Positions 25,836 to 33,864 are shown, counted from the stretch's first letter. The stretch: 64,000 nt of DNA from Paenibacillus eucommiae (GCF_017874215.1 NZ_JAGGLB010000001.1:186001-250000); one strand, 5' to 3'. Notes: generated from the sequence alone by a model not told the origin. Made by a program: numbers and translations.

Positions 25836-26999
25836 TTACCAGTCGGCAACAGCACCGTCTTCATGCCAATAACGGGCCAAAACCTCCTGTTTGAACGGAT
25901 GCTTGGCAGCCTCCGCTTCGTTCACCTCAACGCCTAATCCGGGTCGCTCAATAGGATTCACATATCCGTTGTGCACGATAACCGGATTCTCGATCACATC
26001 ATAGCGCCAGGGAACATCTGAGGTGATCGATTCCTGAATCAGCCAATTAGGCGTCGATACTGCAAAGTGAATCGCCGCAGCGGTTGCAATAGGTCCCATC
26101 GGGTTATGAGGCGCCACGCCCACATAGTAAGTTTCGGCAAGAGCCGCAATTTTCCGGGCTTCCCACAGTCCCCCGCAATGACAGATGTCTGGCTGAACAA
26201 TGGCGCAAGCCCCCTTTTCCAGCAGCTCCCGGAACTGAAAGCGTGTGTTTAAGCGCTCTCCCGTTGCAATGGGGATATCAACCGCTTTTGATACCTTCAC
26301 CATGCCAAGCACATTTTCGGGTAAACAAGGTTCTTCTAGAAAGAATGGCCGATAAGGAGCCAACACCTTGGCGTATTGAATAGCCATATCAGGTGTTGTG
26401 CGGCCATGGAAATCAACCATAATATCCATGTCATCACCTACAGCGTGGCGAATAGCCCCCATCAGATTGGCGGCATGATTTAATACTTTACTGCCTTCCA
26501 AAGGCTCCGAGCGGGGAACGACTAGAACCTTGAGCGCCGTAAAACCGGCTTCCTTGGATCTAATGGCCTTCTCAGCCATACTGCCGGCATCATGAATCGA
26601 ATTATACAAGCTATCCATGTTCCCGCCGCCTAAATGATCATACATCCTGATTTTCTGCCGCACCTTCCCGCCCAGCAATTTATACACAGGCAAGTTCAGA
26701 CTTTTCCCAAAAATATCCCAGCACGCCATCTCGATCCCACTGATTGCACTGAACTGCTCGATCCCGCCGCGAAAAAAAGGATGGCGCGTCATCACCTGAT
26801 ACAGATGCTCTATATTGGTAGGGTCTAAGCCAAGAATAAACGGCTTCAAATCTTCAATTCCCCCCACTGCGCTCCGCGTCTTCCACTCGACTGAGGCTTC
26901 CCCCCACCCGATGATCCCTTCGTCAGTTTCCACCTTGACGAAAATCCAATTTCGCATTTCGGCGTTGACAATAACTGTTTTGATATCAGAAATGATCAT
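25836..26999 (-). CDS. Mandelate racemase/enolase-superfamily acid-sugar dehydratase (DgoD-like)
   Basis: A 387-residue cytosolic enzyme. The capping domain is followed by the barrel. Mg-binding carboxylates are visible as Val-Asp-Phe-His-Gly near residue 194, Glu-Glu-Pro near 222 and Gly-Glu-Arg near 248. Gln-Pro-Asp-Ile-Cys-His-Cys-Gly-Gly and Ala-Pro-His-Asn-Pro-Met-Gly-Pro (near 295) supply the Asp/His dyad. This combination is that of the D-galactonate and related aldonate or mannonate dehydratases, which remove water to give 2-keto-3-deoxy acids. GAGAGGAGC precedes the ATG. It stands alone between two intergenic repeat clusters. The exact acid sugar is not decided by sequence reading. 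Confidence 0.88.
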   Translation of the reverse strand: MIISDIKTVIVNAEMRNWIFVKVETDEGIIGWGEASVEWKTRSAVGGIEDLKPFILGLDPTNIEHLYQVMTRHPFFRGGIEQFSAISGIEMACWDIFGKSLNLPVYKLLGGKVRQKIRMYDHLGGGNMDSLYNSIHDAGSMAEKAIRSKEAGFTALKVLVVPRSEPLEGSKVLNHAANLMGAIRHAVGDDMDIMVDFHGRTTPDMAIQYAKVLAPYRPFFLEEPCLPENVLGMVKVSKAVDIPIATGERLNTRFQFRELLEKGACAIVQPDICHCGGLWEARKIAALAETYYVGVAPHNPMGPIATAAAIHFAVSTPNWLIQESITSDVPWRYDVIENPVIVHNGYVNPIERPGLGVEVNEAEAAKHPFKQEVLARYWHEDGAVADW

Positions 27000-27104
27000 A
27001 AGAAAGCTCCTCTCTTCTCCAATGTTTCATAAATAAATGTTTCAAGGAAAACCCAAATTCATTCTTGCTCTTGGATGATCACAGACGATGCGGCTGATCC
27101 TTCC

Positions 27105-27133
27105 TAACATTCAGATGCTGTTCGAAGCCATGG
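27105..27133. repeat. Second copy of the short repeat at 18631-18675
   Basis: TTCCTAACATTCAGATG...TTCGAAGCCA resembles the block in the spacer upstream of the esterase gene. Confidence 0.4.
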
Positions 27134-27282
27134 TTCGCCGGGATGAGATAGCGCTTACAAATAAAACAAAGACAGAGTCGTAAAGGTACCCATGCAATAA
27201 TAAGATTCTTATGTTCAACTTATATAAAATAAATTCAAACCCAGATTATCCCTTTTCCAGCAATCTGTCAATTAAATAAGAA

Positions 27283-27320
27283 GACTATCTCACAAAGTCT
27301 TCACCTCTTGAGATAGCCTC
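27283..27320 (-). terminator. Strong terminator with no obvious gene upstream
   Basis: On the minus strand GGCTATCTCA pairs with TGAGATAGTC around a 16-17 nt loop, followed by TTCTTATTTAATT. A good terminator here implies a minus-strand transcript of a few hundred bases or less, encoding a small protein or RNA in 27290-27600. Confidence 0.7.
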
Positions 27321-27573
27321 CTTACTCGTTTACAACATACCTGCTTAATGCAGGCATTATGCTTGTCTAGTACCCATACTATTTCCCCGGAAATTACTTT
27401 CGCTTCTGTCCCTGTCAAAGCAGCATAGCTAAAGCTGCAGTAGCGGCACATCCGGTACACAGAGTAATCTTGATTCTTGCAATTGTCCTGCTGCATGCAG
27501 ATGCCGCATCTCCTCCAAACGCATTGTAAGATGATCCGGGAGGTTCCACTCCACCAGATTGTTCACGATCCAT
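27290..27573 (-). other. Candidate small-ORF locus (two overlapping frames)
   Basis: Two minus-strand frames compete. Frame 1 (27573-27415) gives 52 residues and stays open upstream; it has Ser-Ala-Cys near its middle and ends with Ile-Thr-Leu-Cys-Thr-Gly-Cys-Ala-Ala-Thr-Ala-Ala-Leu-Ala-Met-Leu-Leu. Frame 2 (27496-27290) gives 68 residues with five Cys and ends inside the terminator at 27283-27320. Neither has a well-spaced ribosome binding site; a GGAGGAG lies 14 nt before frame 2 but only 2 nt before an alternative ATG in a third frame. I recognise neither product. The terminator supports transcription, not a particular frame. Confidence 0.3.
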
Positions 27574-27618
27574 GTCTGCTACCGCTAAGGCTCTTCCCCC
27601 TACAGCCCTTCCCTCTTC

Positions 27619-27693
27619 TTTAGCTGCAAAATCATCGTTAACGTGACGGATTGCCCTCGAACCCTTACTTTAACGATCAAAAACATCGTTAAA
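27619..27693. repeat. Dispersed palindrome repeat, copy D
   Basis: A decayed first hairpin (about 27619-27642) and an intact-looking second one (27669-27693, one base change at the loop) are followed by a GCTATT/GCTACC hexamer run (27732-27760), then CATCAAAGTGCCGA and GCTCAAACGGACTACCAGCAGAGGTTGC (split over 27790-27840). No gene is seen between 27574 and 28011. Confidence 0.8.
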
Positions 27694-27895
27694 GTGAAGA
27701 AGCAATCTCAATGTGGGGGAGGCGGGACGCTGCTATTGCTATTGCTATTGCTACCGCTACCGCTCTACCTCCCACATCACTTCCCTCAGCATCAAAGTGC
27801 CGACACGCACGCTCAAACGGACTACCAGCAGAGGTTGCTTTCCTGAGGGAAATAGATAGTGGCTATATTGATAATTATTCACTCCAGGCATCCGC

Positions 27896-27940
27896 AAAAA
27901 AAGACCATTCCATCTTCGAAAGATGAAATGGTCTTTTTTT
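27896..27940. terminator. Bidirectional rho-independent terminator after the MFS gene
   Basis: AAAGACCATT and AATGGTCTTT arms continue inward with CATCTT / AGATG around a CGAA loop, and runs of seven A and seven T flank the stem. It lies about 70 nt downstream of the stop codon at 28012. Confidence 0.9.
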
Positions 27941-28011
27941 AACACGCCAGAAAGTTTAAGTTTTGATGAAAGCCTCCTGGCACTATTTTAAATTGACTCC
28001 ATACAGCTTTA

Positions 28012-29403
28012 CTATCCCTTTCTTCCGGCAGCACTTCCCTTAGAAGAATTAACGGGAGATACTTTGCCCGGCCTCCGCAGCATAGAAGCGCCCAAAATGA
28101 CTAAACAAAACACGAAGCAAAGCAGGAACAAATAACGAAGCTGGGAATCCGCTGGCGTTGGGCCATCCGCTCCTCCCAGGTTACCGACGAAGGCTGCCGC
28201 CAAACCAATACCGGCGATCATGCCGAGATAACGGATTAAGGCCAGCATGCTGCCGGTATGGCTAATTTTATGCTCAGGTGCTGCACTCATAATCTCTGCA
28301 TTATTGGTAGCCTGGAAGAAACCCATCGCCGCGCCGAATAGCGCTAGATGAACAGCTATGGCCACCGCCGAGCCGATTGGCAGCACAACCACGACCACCA
28401 AGGAAGCAGCCCCGATGACAGGACCCGCGACCAGCAAGGCAAAAGCTCCAAACCTGTCGCGATACCATCCGGAAATAGGCGCTACGATACCCATGAACAG
28501 CGGCTGCAGACTGAGCATCAATCCTGTTAACCAGGGTTCATAACCTAGCTTGTACTGTAAATAAAACGTAATCGGAATCAGCGTAGCCATCTGTACGAGA
28601 TGAAAAAAGAAGGCAGATGTGTTTCCGATAGCTATCGTCCGGTTCGTAAACAGCTCTTTATCAAGAATACCGTTCGAAATCCGCGTCTCATAATAGATTA
28701 ATCCGGCCAGCAGCGCCACACCACTCCCAGTTAACAGCCATACCTGACGAACGTCGACGCCTCCCTCAGCAGCAAGCACTAAGAGTACAGTTGCCGCAGC
28801 CAGCGCGACAATACCAATCACATCGAGCCCTTTGGAAGCAGCCTGCTTAATGTTCGGAAACATCCGTAATCCAGCCACCAGACCTAAAATACCGAGCGGG
28901 ACATTAATCAGAAACAGCCCTTCCCAGCCTGTGTATACCATAAGGATCCCACCAACTGCCGGGCCCGCCAATGTTCCAACCGATATAATAACAGCATTAA
29001 GACCGAGCGCTTTGCCCCTTTCGTTATCCGGAAAAATCTGCCTAACCATCGCCTGACTGTTAGCCATAATCATCGTAGCCCCTACCCCTTGAATACAGCG
29101 GGCGATGATAATCCAGGTCAAACTGCCCGACAAAGCAGCAACTAAGGAACCCAGGCCAAAAACGAGAAAACCGCCACTATAAATTTTGTTTCGGCCAACC
29201 TGATCTGACAGCTTCCCCATAAGCGGGAGTAAAGCTACCATTGTAAGTAAATAACAAGTCACGACCCATTGAATTTGGGCCAGCGAAACCGAGAATTGCT
29301 CTGCCATTGTTGGCAATGCAACATTCACAATACCGATATCCAAGGTCGAAACGAACGTACCTAAATTAACAATATGCAAAATCCGCCAGCGGTTTGTATA
29401 CAT
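28012..29403 (-). CDS. DHA2-family MFS drug/metabolite exporter (14 membrane segments)
   Basis: A 463-residue integral membrane protein of the EmrB/QacA type. Motif A of the loop between helices 2 and 3 reads Gly-Lys-Leu-Ser-Asp-Gln-Val-Gly-Arg-Asn-Lys (near residue 64). The DHA2-typical motif in helix 1 is Leu-Asp-Ile-Gly-Ile-Val-Asn-Val-Ala-Leu-Pro. The helix 4-5 segment has Arg-Cys-Ile-Gln-Gly-Val-Gly-Ala, and motif C is Gly-Pro-Ala-Val-Gly-Gly (near residue 150). Proton-coupled export of a toxic compound or metabolite is the family role. It lies between its own terminator and that of the neighbouring operon, so it is probably monocistronic. Confidence 0.9.
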   Translation of the reverse strand: MYTNRWRILHIVNLGTFVSTLDIGIVNVALPTMAEQFSVSLAQIQWVVTCYLLTMVALLPLMGKLSDQVGRNKIYSGGFLVFGLGSLVAALSGSLTWIIIARCIQGVGATMIMANSQAMVRQIFPDNERGKALGLNAVIISVGTLAGPAVGGILMVYTGWEGLFLINVPLGILGLVAGLRMFPNIKQAASKGLDVIGIVALAAATVLLVLAAEGGVDVRQVWLLTGSGVALLAGLIYYETRISNGILDKELFTNRTIAIGNTSAFFFHLVQMATLIPITFYLQYKLGYEPWLTGLMLSLQPLFMGIVAPISGWYRDRFGAFALLVAGPVIGAASLVVVVVLPIGSAVAIAVHLALFGAAMGFFQATNNAEIMSAAPEHKISHTGSMLALIRYLGMIAGIGLAAAFVGNLGGADGPTPADSQLRYLFLLCFVFCLVILGASMLRRPGKVSPVNSSKGSAAGRKG

Positions 29404-29502
29404 GGTTCTCCCCTTCTACTGCTTTTCTTCTCCCTATAATAGACACTAGACATACTTTTGTATAGCACAATTTTTACAAATTTCTTTGTAGATCATTCGG
29501 CT

Positions 29503-29569
29503 AAAAAGAAAAGGCCAGCCTTCAAGGAAAAGTCAGCAAAACATGCTGACACTCCATCAAAGCTGACCT
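29503..29569 (-). terminator. Long imperfect hairpin terminator of the thrC-like operon
   Basis: On the minus strand AGGTCAGCTTTGATGGA pairs with TCCTTGAAGGCTGGCCT through several G-U pairs. An inner GTCAGC / GCTGAC hairpin is present, and TTTTCTTTTT follows. Confidence 0.75.
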
Positions 29570-29577
29570 ATAACATA

Positions 29578-30582
29578 TTAATTGTGTACGGTAGTCAATG
29601 TATAAATAACAGATCCTTTTTGAACCATCGGCGTTCCCGCCATACCCACTACAAGACCATCTCCATATGCCTTGAAGATCTGAAGCTCTTCTCCAAACCA
29701 ATCGTACACTGCGCCGATCCGGTCTCCCTCCGCAACCTGGTCAAGCAGCTTGACCGTTGGGATAAAGAAACCTTCAACCTCTGCTGTTACAGACAGGTCA
29801 AAGTTGCCGTCACCCATCAGCCTGTACCGGATCGGAGGTGCCTCTTCTTGAATCCACTCTTCCGGCTGCAGCAGCATGCCTAGATGATTCATGATCCGCA
29901 ATGTTCCTGAACGGTACCGCTTCTGCTCCTCAGGCTTAATTCGTTTTCCTCCGAAGCCCTCTGTGTAGAGCCAAGGAACCCCATGCTCCGTAGCCGCGGA
30001 AACCGTCCGTCCAGGATTCAGTTCGGGATGTGCCCACAAAATTTCCATTCCAAACGCTTCGGCAGCAGCCCTCGAACGTCTTCCTACCTCATCATCATCA
30101 TTATGGTAATAGCCGACCAGCTCAGGTACAGCATAATTAGCGCCTCCACTGTGCAAATCCAGCAGAAAATCTGCTTTGGCAATAAGTGAACGGTCAAGAT
30201 GCCAAGCTAATCGCTGTGTCACAGTACCGTCCTGCTTCCCGGGAAATTCACGCGCCAGGTTGCAGCCATCCTCAGGAGTTTCCCGTGATGCCCCGTAATA
30301 GGAAAGAAGATTCGTAATAGGAACCATCAACAGCGTGCCACGAATATCCTTGGGATGAAGCTCGCGGCAAAGCTCGATAAGGGTATGCACACCTTCATAC
30401 TCATCACCATGCACCGCGGCGAGTACGAGCATCGTGGGTCCAGGTTCGCTGCCCTTTACGATATGAAGCGGAATCTGGCCGTCCGGCCCCTCCACCGTTG
30501 AAAAGCTGAGCACCAGGCTTTCCTTCGTTCCTGGGGCAATTTTCCCGGCATCAAATAGCTCTGCCTGCAATTTTTTGTGCAT
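29578..30582 (-). CDS. AstE/AspA-type zinc deacylase (DoeB-like), M14 superfamily
   Basis: A 334-residue cytosolic enzyme of the succinylglutamate desuccinylase/aspartoacylase family. The Zn ligands are visible as His-Gly-Asp-Glu-Tyr-Glu-Gly (near residue 58) and Asp-Leu-His-Ser-Gly-Gly (near 145). An Asn-Leu-Ala-Arg-Glu-Phe-Pro-Gly substrate segment lies between them, and a Tyr-Thr-Glu-Gly-Phe-Gly-Gly catalytic-Glu region is near residue 208. The C-terminal 80 residues form the usual beta domain. The family hydrolyses N-acyl amino acids; the closest pattern I know is DoeB/EutE, which deacetylates N-acetyl-diaminobutyrate. It is the last gene of a four-gene operon and has a GTGAGGGAATAAGT site. 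Confidence 0.87.
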   Translation of the reverse strand: MHKKLQAELFDAGKIAPGTKESLVLSFSTVEGPDGQIPLHIVKGSEPGPTMLVLAAVHGDEYEGVHTLIELCRELHPKDIRGTLLMVPITNLLSYYGASRETPEDGCNLAREFPGKQDGTVTQRLAWHLDRSLIAKADFLLDLHSGGANYAVPELVGYYHNDDDEVGRRSRAAAEAFGMEILWAHPELNPGRTVSAATEHGVPWLYTEGFGGKRIKPEEQKRYRSGTLRIMNHLGMLLQPEEWIQEEAPPIRYRLMGDGNFDLSVTAEVEGFFIPTVKLLDQVAEGDRIGAVYDWFGEELQIFKAYGDGLVVGMAGTPMVQKGSVIYTLTTVHN

Positions 30583-30649
30583 ACTTATTCCCTCACTTCC
30601 TAATTATCTGCAAACCGTGTAAATTTACCTGCTTTCTGCTTCACCAGAA

Positions 30650-31414
30650 CTACACAATGCTCTCCGGAACCAGCCCATGGGCAAATATCGCAGCTGCTTT
30701 AAGTACGGTCTCGCGAGCGTTTTCCAGCACAGGGTCCATATGCCCTGGAAACAAAGCAGCAGTATCCAGGTTTGCCAGCTTCTGCATGCTGCTTTCCAGA
30801 TCAGTCATGGAAAAATCCGCTGTGTCAATCACCGCAACCCGCCCACCTTCAAACACAGTGTCACTGCTGAACAAGGCCTTCAGCTCAGGGCAATAGGCAC
30901 AGACCATATCAAAGCTGTGACCAGGGGTCTCGATAAACTCGATACTTAGATCACCTACTTGCAGCCGGTCCCCTTCCTGCACTTCAATAGAAGGACTGCA
31001 AGGAATCAGCTTATAATCCTCTGGATAAATACCTGCTTCCCGGGCCCCAGGCAGGCCAATCGCCGCTTCGTCCCCTTCCCGCATAATGCGTGCGGTGGCA
31101 GGAGAACAAACGAGCTGAGCGCCAGTAAGCTGCTGAAGCTTGCTGGCTCCGCCAGCATGATCGGCATGTCCATGGGTCAACAGGATGTGGCTAATGTCGC
31201 TGAGCTGGAACCCAAGCTCCTCAATCGTCTTAGCAATAGGTCCAGCACCCATTCCAGCGCCGCAGTCAATCAGCAGCATGGAGCTGCCCCCATCCAGCAA
31301 ATACACGTTGCAATCGTAATCATTCGTTTTATTGGAGCCGAGTGCACCGCTTCCGACCAAATAAACGCGACCCAGCATTTGCATTTGCGCTTTCATCTGC
31401 ATGCTACACTGCAC
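30650..31414 (-). CDS. MBL-fold metallo-hydrolase
   Basis: A 254-residue soluble protein. The signature Thr-His-Gly-His-Ala-Asp-His-Ala-Gly-Gly lies near residue 80, with further metal ligands in Thr-Pro-Gly-His-Ser (near 162), Ser-Ser-Asp-Thr-Val-Phe (near 178) and Phe-Pro-Gly-His-Met-Asp-Pro (near 225). This is the complete binuclear site of glyoxalase II/lactonase-like enzymes. The start is a GTG at 31414 with AAAAGGAAAA upstream, but the Met-rich N terminus leaves ATG 31402 and 31396 possible. It sits 48 nt downstream of the oxidoreductase gene. Hydrolysis of a lactone or thioester made by that oxidoreductase would fit but is inference. Confidence 0.87.
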   Translation of the reverse strand: MQCSMQMKAQMQMLGRVYLVGSGALGSNKTNDYDCNVYLLDGGSSMLLIDCGAGMGAGPIAKTIEELGFQLSDISHILLTHGHADHAGGASKLQQLTGAQLVCSPATARIMREGDEAAIGLPGAREAGIYPEDYKLIPCSPSIEVQEGDRLQVGDLSIEFIETPGHSFDMVCAYCPELKALFSSDTVFEGGRVAVIDTADFSMTDLESSMQKLANLDTAALFPGHMDPVLENARETVLKAAAIFAHGLVPESIV

Positions 31415-31462
31415 CGTCTTTCTTTTCCTTTTTATCCATACATCCTAAAATCATCAAGCATT

Positions 31463-32455
31463 TCATCCCAGCTTCACCGGCAGCCCCGAATCGCAGGATT
31501 GAAGAATGGCCTTCGCTACCCTAACTGCAGAGAGGGCATCCTCTGGCCGTAAAATAGCCGATGTCTTGTTCTCGCGAACGCATGCATAGAAATGCTTCAA
31601 TTCCTCCAGCAAAGCTCCGGAAATGTTTCCATATGTCTCGCTCCATGCATAAGAAGCAGGCGTTGTCACAGCAGCGTTGTCCCAAAAGGTCAGCGTCTGA
31701 TCTGGATCCTGAAAATGAGCCGTGCCTGTCTCTCCCACAATCTCCATACGCACATCCTGCTCAGCAGGCGTTCTGTCAGGCATCAGCCAATTATTTTCGA
31801 TAACTGCGATCGTACCGTCAGCAAATTTAAGCATCGACCAGATCAAATCGTATTCGTTATTTCCCGGTCCGGATCGTCTTGCATACACTTCTTCCACCTG
31901 TGAACCGGTAAACCAGTGCAGTAAATCGATATCATGAATACCTAATATATATATCGGGTCCGTACGTCTGTAGATCGGAAAATATTTCTTCGGATTGTTT
32001 CTGCGCGCATAGATGGAACGCAGCTTGCCAAGCCGGCCTTCCTGAATGGCTTCCTTGATTGAAATCAATCTGGAATCGAACCGGCACACATGCCCGACCG
32101 TAAGCACCTTGCCAGTCGTCTCGGACACACGAATCATTTCCTGTGCAGAAGCCTCGTCAAGAGCAAGCGGCTTCTCGACAAAAACATGGCAGCCTGCCTG
32201 CAGCGCGGCAATAACCGGCTCGACGTGATAGGCTTCCGGAGTTAATACAGTTACGGCATCAAGCTGCTGCTCCGCAAGCATTTCCGACCAATCCGTGTAC
32301 CCCTTGCAGTTCCATTCGGCAGCTGTTTCACTAGCTCTTTGTGGATCCAGATCGACAACGGCAGCTATTTTAACACCCGGAATTTGTTTCAGGCACTGAA
32401 AATGAAGCCGGGAAAACCGCCCTAAACCGATGATGCCTATTTTGATTTCGCTCAT
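31463..32455 (-). CDS. Gfo/Idh/MocA family oxidoreductase
   Basis: A 330-residue enzyme. The Rossmann motif Gly-Ile-Ile-Gly-Leu-Gly-Arg-Phe-Ser is at residues 7-15. Val-Glu-Lys-Pro-Leu-Ala-Leu-Asp is near residue 93. The C-terminal domain has Gly-Ile-His-Asp-Ile-Asp-Leu-Leu-His-Trp near residue 175, which replaces the usual Gly-(Ala/Val)-His-x3-Asp-x3-(His) site. GGAGGGGAAG precedes the ATG. It lies 25 nt after the thrC-like gene and is co-transcribed. It is only distantly similar to the oxidoreductase at 15540. The substrate is unknown. Confidence 0.9.
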   Translation of the reverse strand: MSEIKIGIIGLGRFSRLHFQCLKQIPGVKIAAVVDLDPQRASETAAEWNCKGYTDWSEMLAEQQLDAVTVLTPEAYHVEPVIAALQAGCHVFVEKPLALDEASAQEMIRVSETTGKVLTVGHVCRFDSRLISIKEAIQEGRLGKLRSIYARRNNPKKYFPIYRRTDPIYILGIHDIDLLHWFTGSQVEEVYARRSGPGNNEYDLIWSMLKFADGTIAVIENNWLMPDRTPAEQDVRMEIVGETGTAHFQDPDQTLTFWDNAAVTTPASYAWSETYGNISGALLEELKHFYACVRENKTSAILRPEDALSAVRVAKAILQSCDSGLPVKLG

Positions 32456-32480
32456 TTAGAACTTCCCCTCCGCTTCCTAA

Positions 32481-33578
32481 TCAACTTAATAAAGAATCAA
32501 TCTCAACCAGTGGGACCTCATTTTTGGTATTTACGATCGCTTGAACACGGCCCATATCTTTATATCCAGCGCCACTTATGACACAAACGACAACCGAATC
32601 CTTATGAATGCGTCCTGCTTGCAGGGCCTGCTCCACCGCAGCCATCGTAATCGCCGATGCCGGCTCGCAAAGAATGCCATCGCGTGACGCCAACCGCTCC
32701 TGCCAGCTCCATGTTGACGTATCTGGTACCGATTCTCCCCATCCGTTGCCCGCGTTCAGCACTTCCAGCACCTCTTTGCCATCCAGCGAGTTTGGCACTT
32801 GAAGCCCGGAAATCTGCGAAGTTGAATCACCCGGAACAGGCTCTGCCTCCCCCAGCTTCCAAGCCTGCACGATGTTGGAGCAGCCCGCTGATTGTACAGC
32901 CACGAGCGATGGGAATCGTGCGTCCTTCTCATGCTGGACTACGTCTTCAAACCCTTTGGCGATACCTGTAAACAAGCCTCCTCCGCCAACTGGAATAAAT
33001 ACAGCATCCGGAGATTGGCCGCCGAAATCATTAAACAACTCGTAGGAAATCGTTTTGACGCCCATCATAGCAGTCGGGTTGAATTTAAAGGCCGTAATCA
33101 GCACTTCCCAATTGTTCTTAACAGACTGCTCATCTATATAGGTAAATACTTTACTTCCAACCGCCGCGCTTTCGCCGAAGCCTTTTATTTTCTTAACCTG
33201 TGCATCGTACACAACGACCTGCATCAGCTTAGCTTCAAGAATACTTTCCAGTACAAGCAAATGGTATGGTAATCCCGAACTGGCTGCATAAGCAGCAATA
33301 GAAGCACCCGCATTGCCAGAGGTTGTGCCAATACAAGCTTCTTTTCCCTGCTCCAAAGCCCATGACACCCCTACTGCCGCTATGCGGTCCTTATAAGAAC
33401 CGGTCGGATTCGCAGATTCCAATTTATAATATAAATGATTCAAGCCAAGCTCACGCCCGATATTCCGGCTTTTGACAAGCGGTGTATTGCCCTCTCCAAG
33501 TGTCACTTGATTGTCTGTGGAAATGTTCGGAAGCAGAGCTTCGTATTTCCAGATGCCGCTTTTATTGCTTCTTATCAT
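32481..33578 (-). CDS. Threonine synthase-like PLP enzyme (fold type II)
   Basis: A 365-residue PLP enzyme. The N-terminal phrase Thr-Leu-Gly-Glu-Gly-Asn-Thr-Pro-Leu is typical of threonine synthases. The Schiff-base lysine is in Ser-Tyr-Lys-Asp-Arg (Lys about 63). The phosphate or Asn-binding loop is Thr-Ser-Gly-Asn-Ala-Gly-Ala-Ser near residue 88, and a Gly-Gly-Gly-Gly-type loop (Pro-Val-Gly-Gly-Gly-Gly) is near 195. No hom or thrB is adjacent. In this operon with a deacylase and an oxidoreductase it may instead eliminate or rearrange an unusual amino acid, as EutB-like enzymes do. It is the first gene of the operon, with AAAGGATGGAG upstream. Confidence 0.85.
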   Translation of the reverse strand: MIRSNKSGIWKYEALLPNISTDNQVTLGEGNTPLVKSRNIGRELGLNHLYYKLESANPTGSYKDRIAAVGVSWALEQGKEACIGTTSGNAGASIAAYAASSGLPYHLLVLESILEAKLMQVVVYDAQVKKIKGFGESAAVGSKVFTYIDEQSVKNNWEVLITAFKFNPTAMMGVKTISYELFNDFGGQSPDAVFIPVGGGGLFTGIAKGFEDVVQHEKDARFPSLVAVQSAGCSNIVQAWKLGEAEPVPGDSTSQISGLQVPNSLDGKEVLEVLNAGNGWGESVPDTSTWSWQERLASRDGILCEPASAITMAAVEQALQAGRIHKDSVVVCVISGAGYKDMGRVQAIVNTKNEVPLVEIDSLLS

Positions 33579-33641
33579 CGGTCTCCATCCTTTGCTTTAC
33601 GCCGTTAATTTCTCTTGCACACCAGTCTGGAAGTCAAATAA

Positions 33642-33671
33642 TATATACTATGGTCTAACCAATTAATTCAA
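33642..33671 (-). promoter_or_regulatory. Promoter with GntR/FCD-type operator for the thrC-like operon
   Basis: On the minus strand TTGAAT (33666-33671), an 18-nt spacer and TATATA (33642-33647) form a promoter. Inside the spacer lies TGGTTAGACCA (33651-33661), the TGGT-N3-ACCA pattern bound by FadR/PdhR/LldR-like GntR regulators. Bound there, a repressor would block polymerase. No GntR gene is in the window. Confidence 0.5.
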
Positions 33672-33822
33672 TTAAAGTATAGCAAAAGCCTAAAAAAAGG
33701 TCAATAACCTTTGTGGGCTTCGTGTCGTTGTGCTTTGAGCCGGCAACCCATTTGACCCCTGCGTATTCATATCCTTGAATATAAGCAGGCATCGCGTCAC
33801 ATACCGTTTGAACGCCCGGGCG
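33655..33822 (-). pseudogene. Fragment of an ornithine cyclodeaminase/mu-crystallin family gene
   Basis: A minus-strand frame encodes Ala-Met-Pro-Ala-Tyr-Ile...Tyr-Ala-Gly-Val-Lys-Trp-Val-Ala-Gly, the conserved early segment of ornithine cyclodeaminase-family proteins (substrate and NAD site). After Ser-Lys-His-Asn the similarity stops, and the frame ends at 33655 in the promoter of the thrC-like operon. Only about 40 of some 330 residues remain, without either end. It abuts the foreign sialidase/SLH gene, so it is probably what was left when that DNA arrived or when a deletion occurred. Confidence 0.6.
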
Positions 33823-33852
33823 TACTGAGAAACGCATTTGCGTTTCTCAGTA
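33823..33852. repeat. Perfect 14-bp-arm palindrome at the end of the sialidase/SLH gene
   Basis: Arms TACTGAGAAACGCA / TGCGTTTCTCAGTA flank two T, 12 nt beyond the stop codon at 33865. There is no T-run. It may act as a terminator or mark the junction of imported DNA. Confidence 0.85.
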
Positions 33853-33864
33853 TCCCTATACCGT

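Noticed and set aside
27415..27573. Nisin-like lanthipeptide precursor
   Set aside because: The Leu-Cys-Thr-Gly-Cys resemblance is short, the leader lacks a class I FNLD-type box, no dehydratase, cyclase or exporter for it is nearby, and the ribosome binding site is poor. Kept only as an unassigned small-ORF candidate.
28012..30582. MFS exporter as part of the thrC-like operon
   Set aside because: A hairpin terminator (29503-29569) lies between the deacylase gene and the exporter gene, so a separate transcript is more likely.
30959..31552. 197-codon plus-strand frame
   Set aside because: Antisense to the MBL-fold gene and the end of the oxidoreductase gene; product rich in Gln, His and Arg as expected of a shadow frame.
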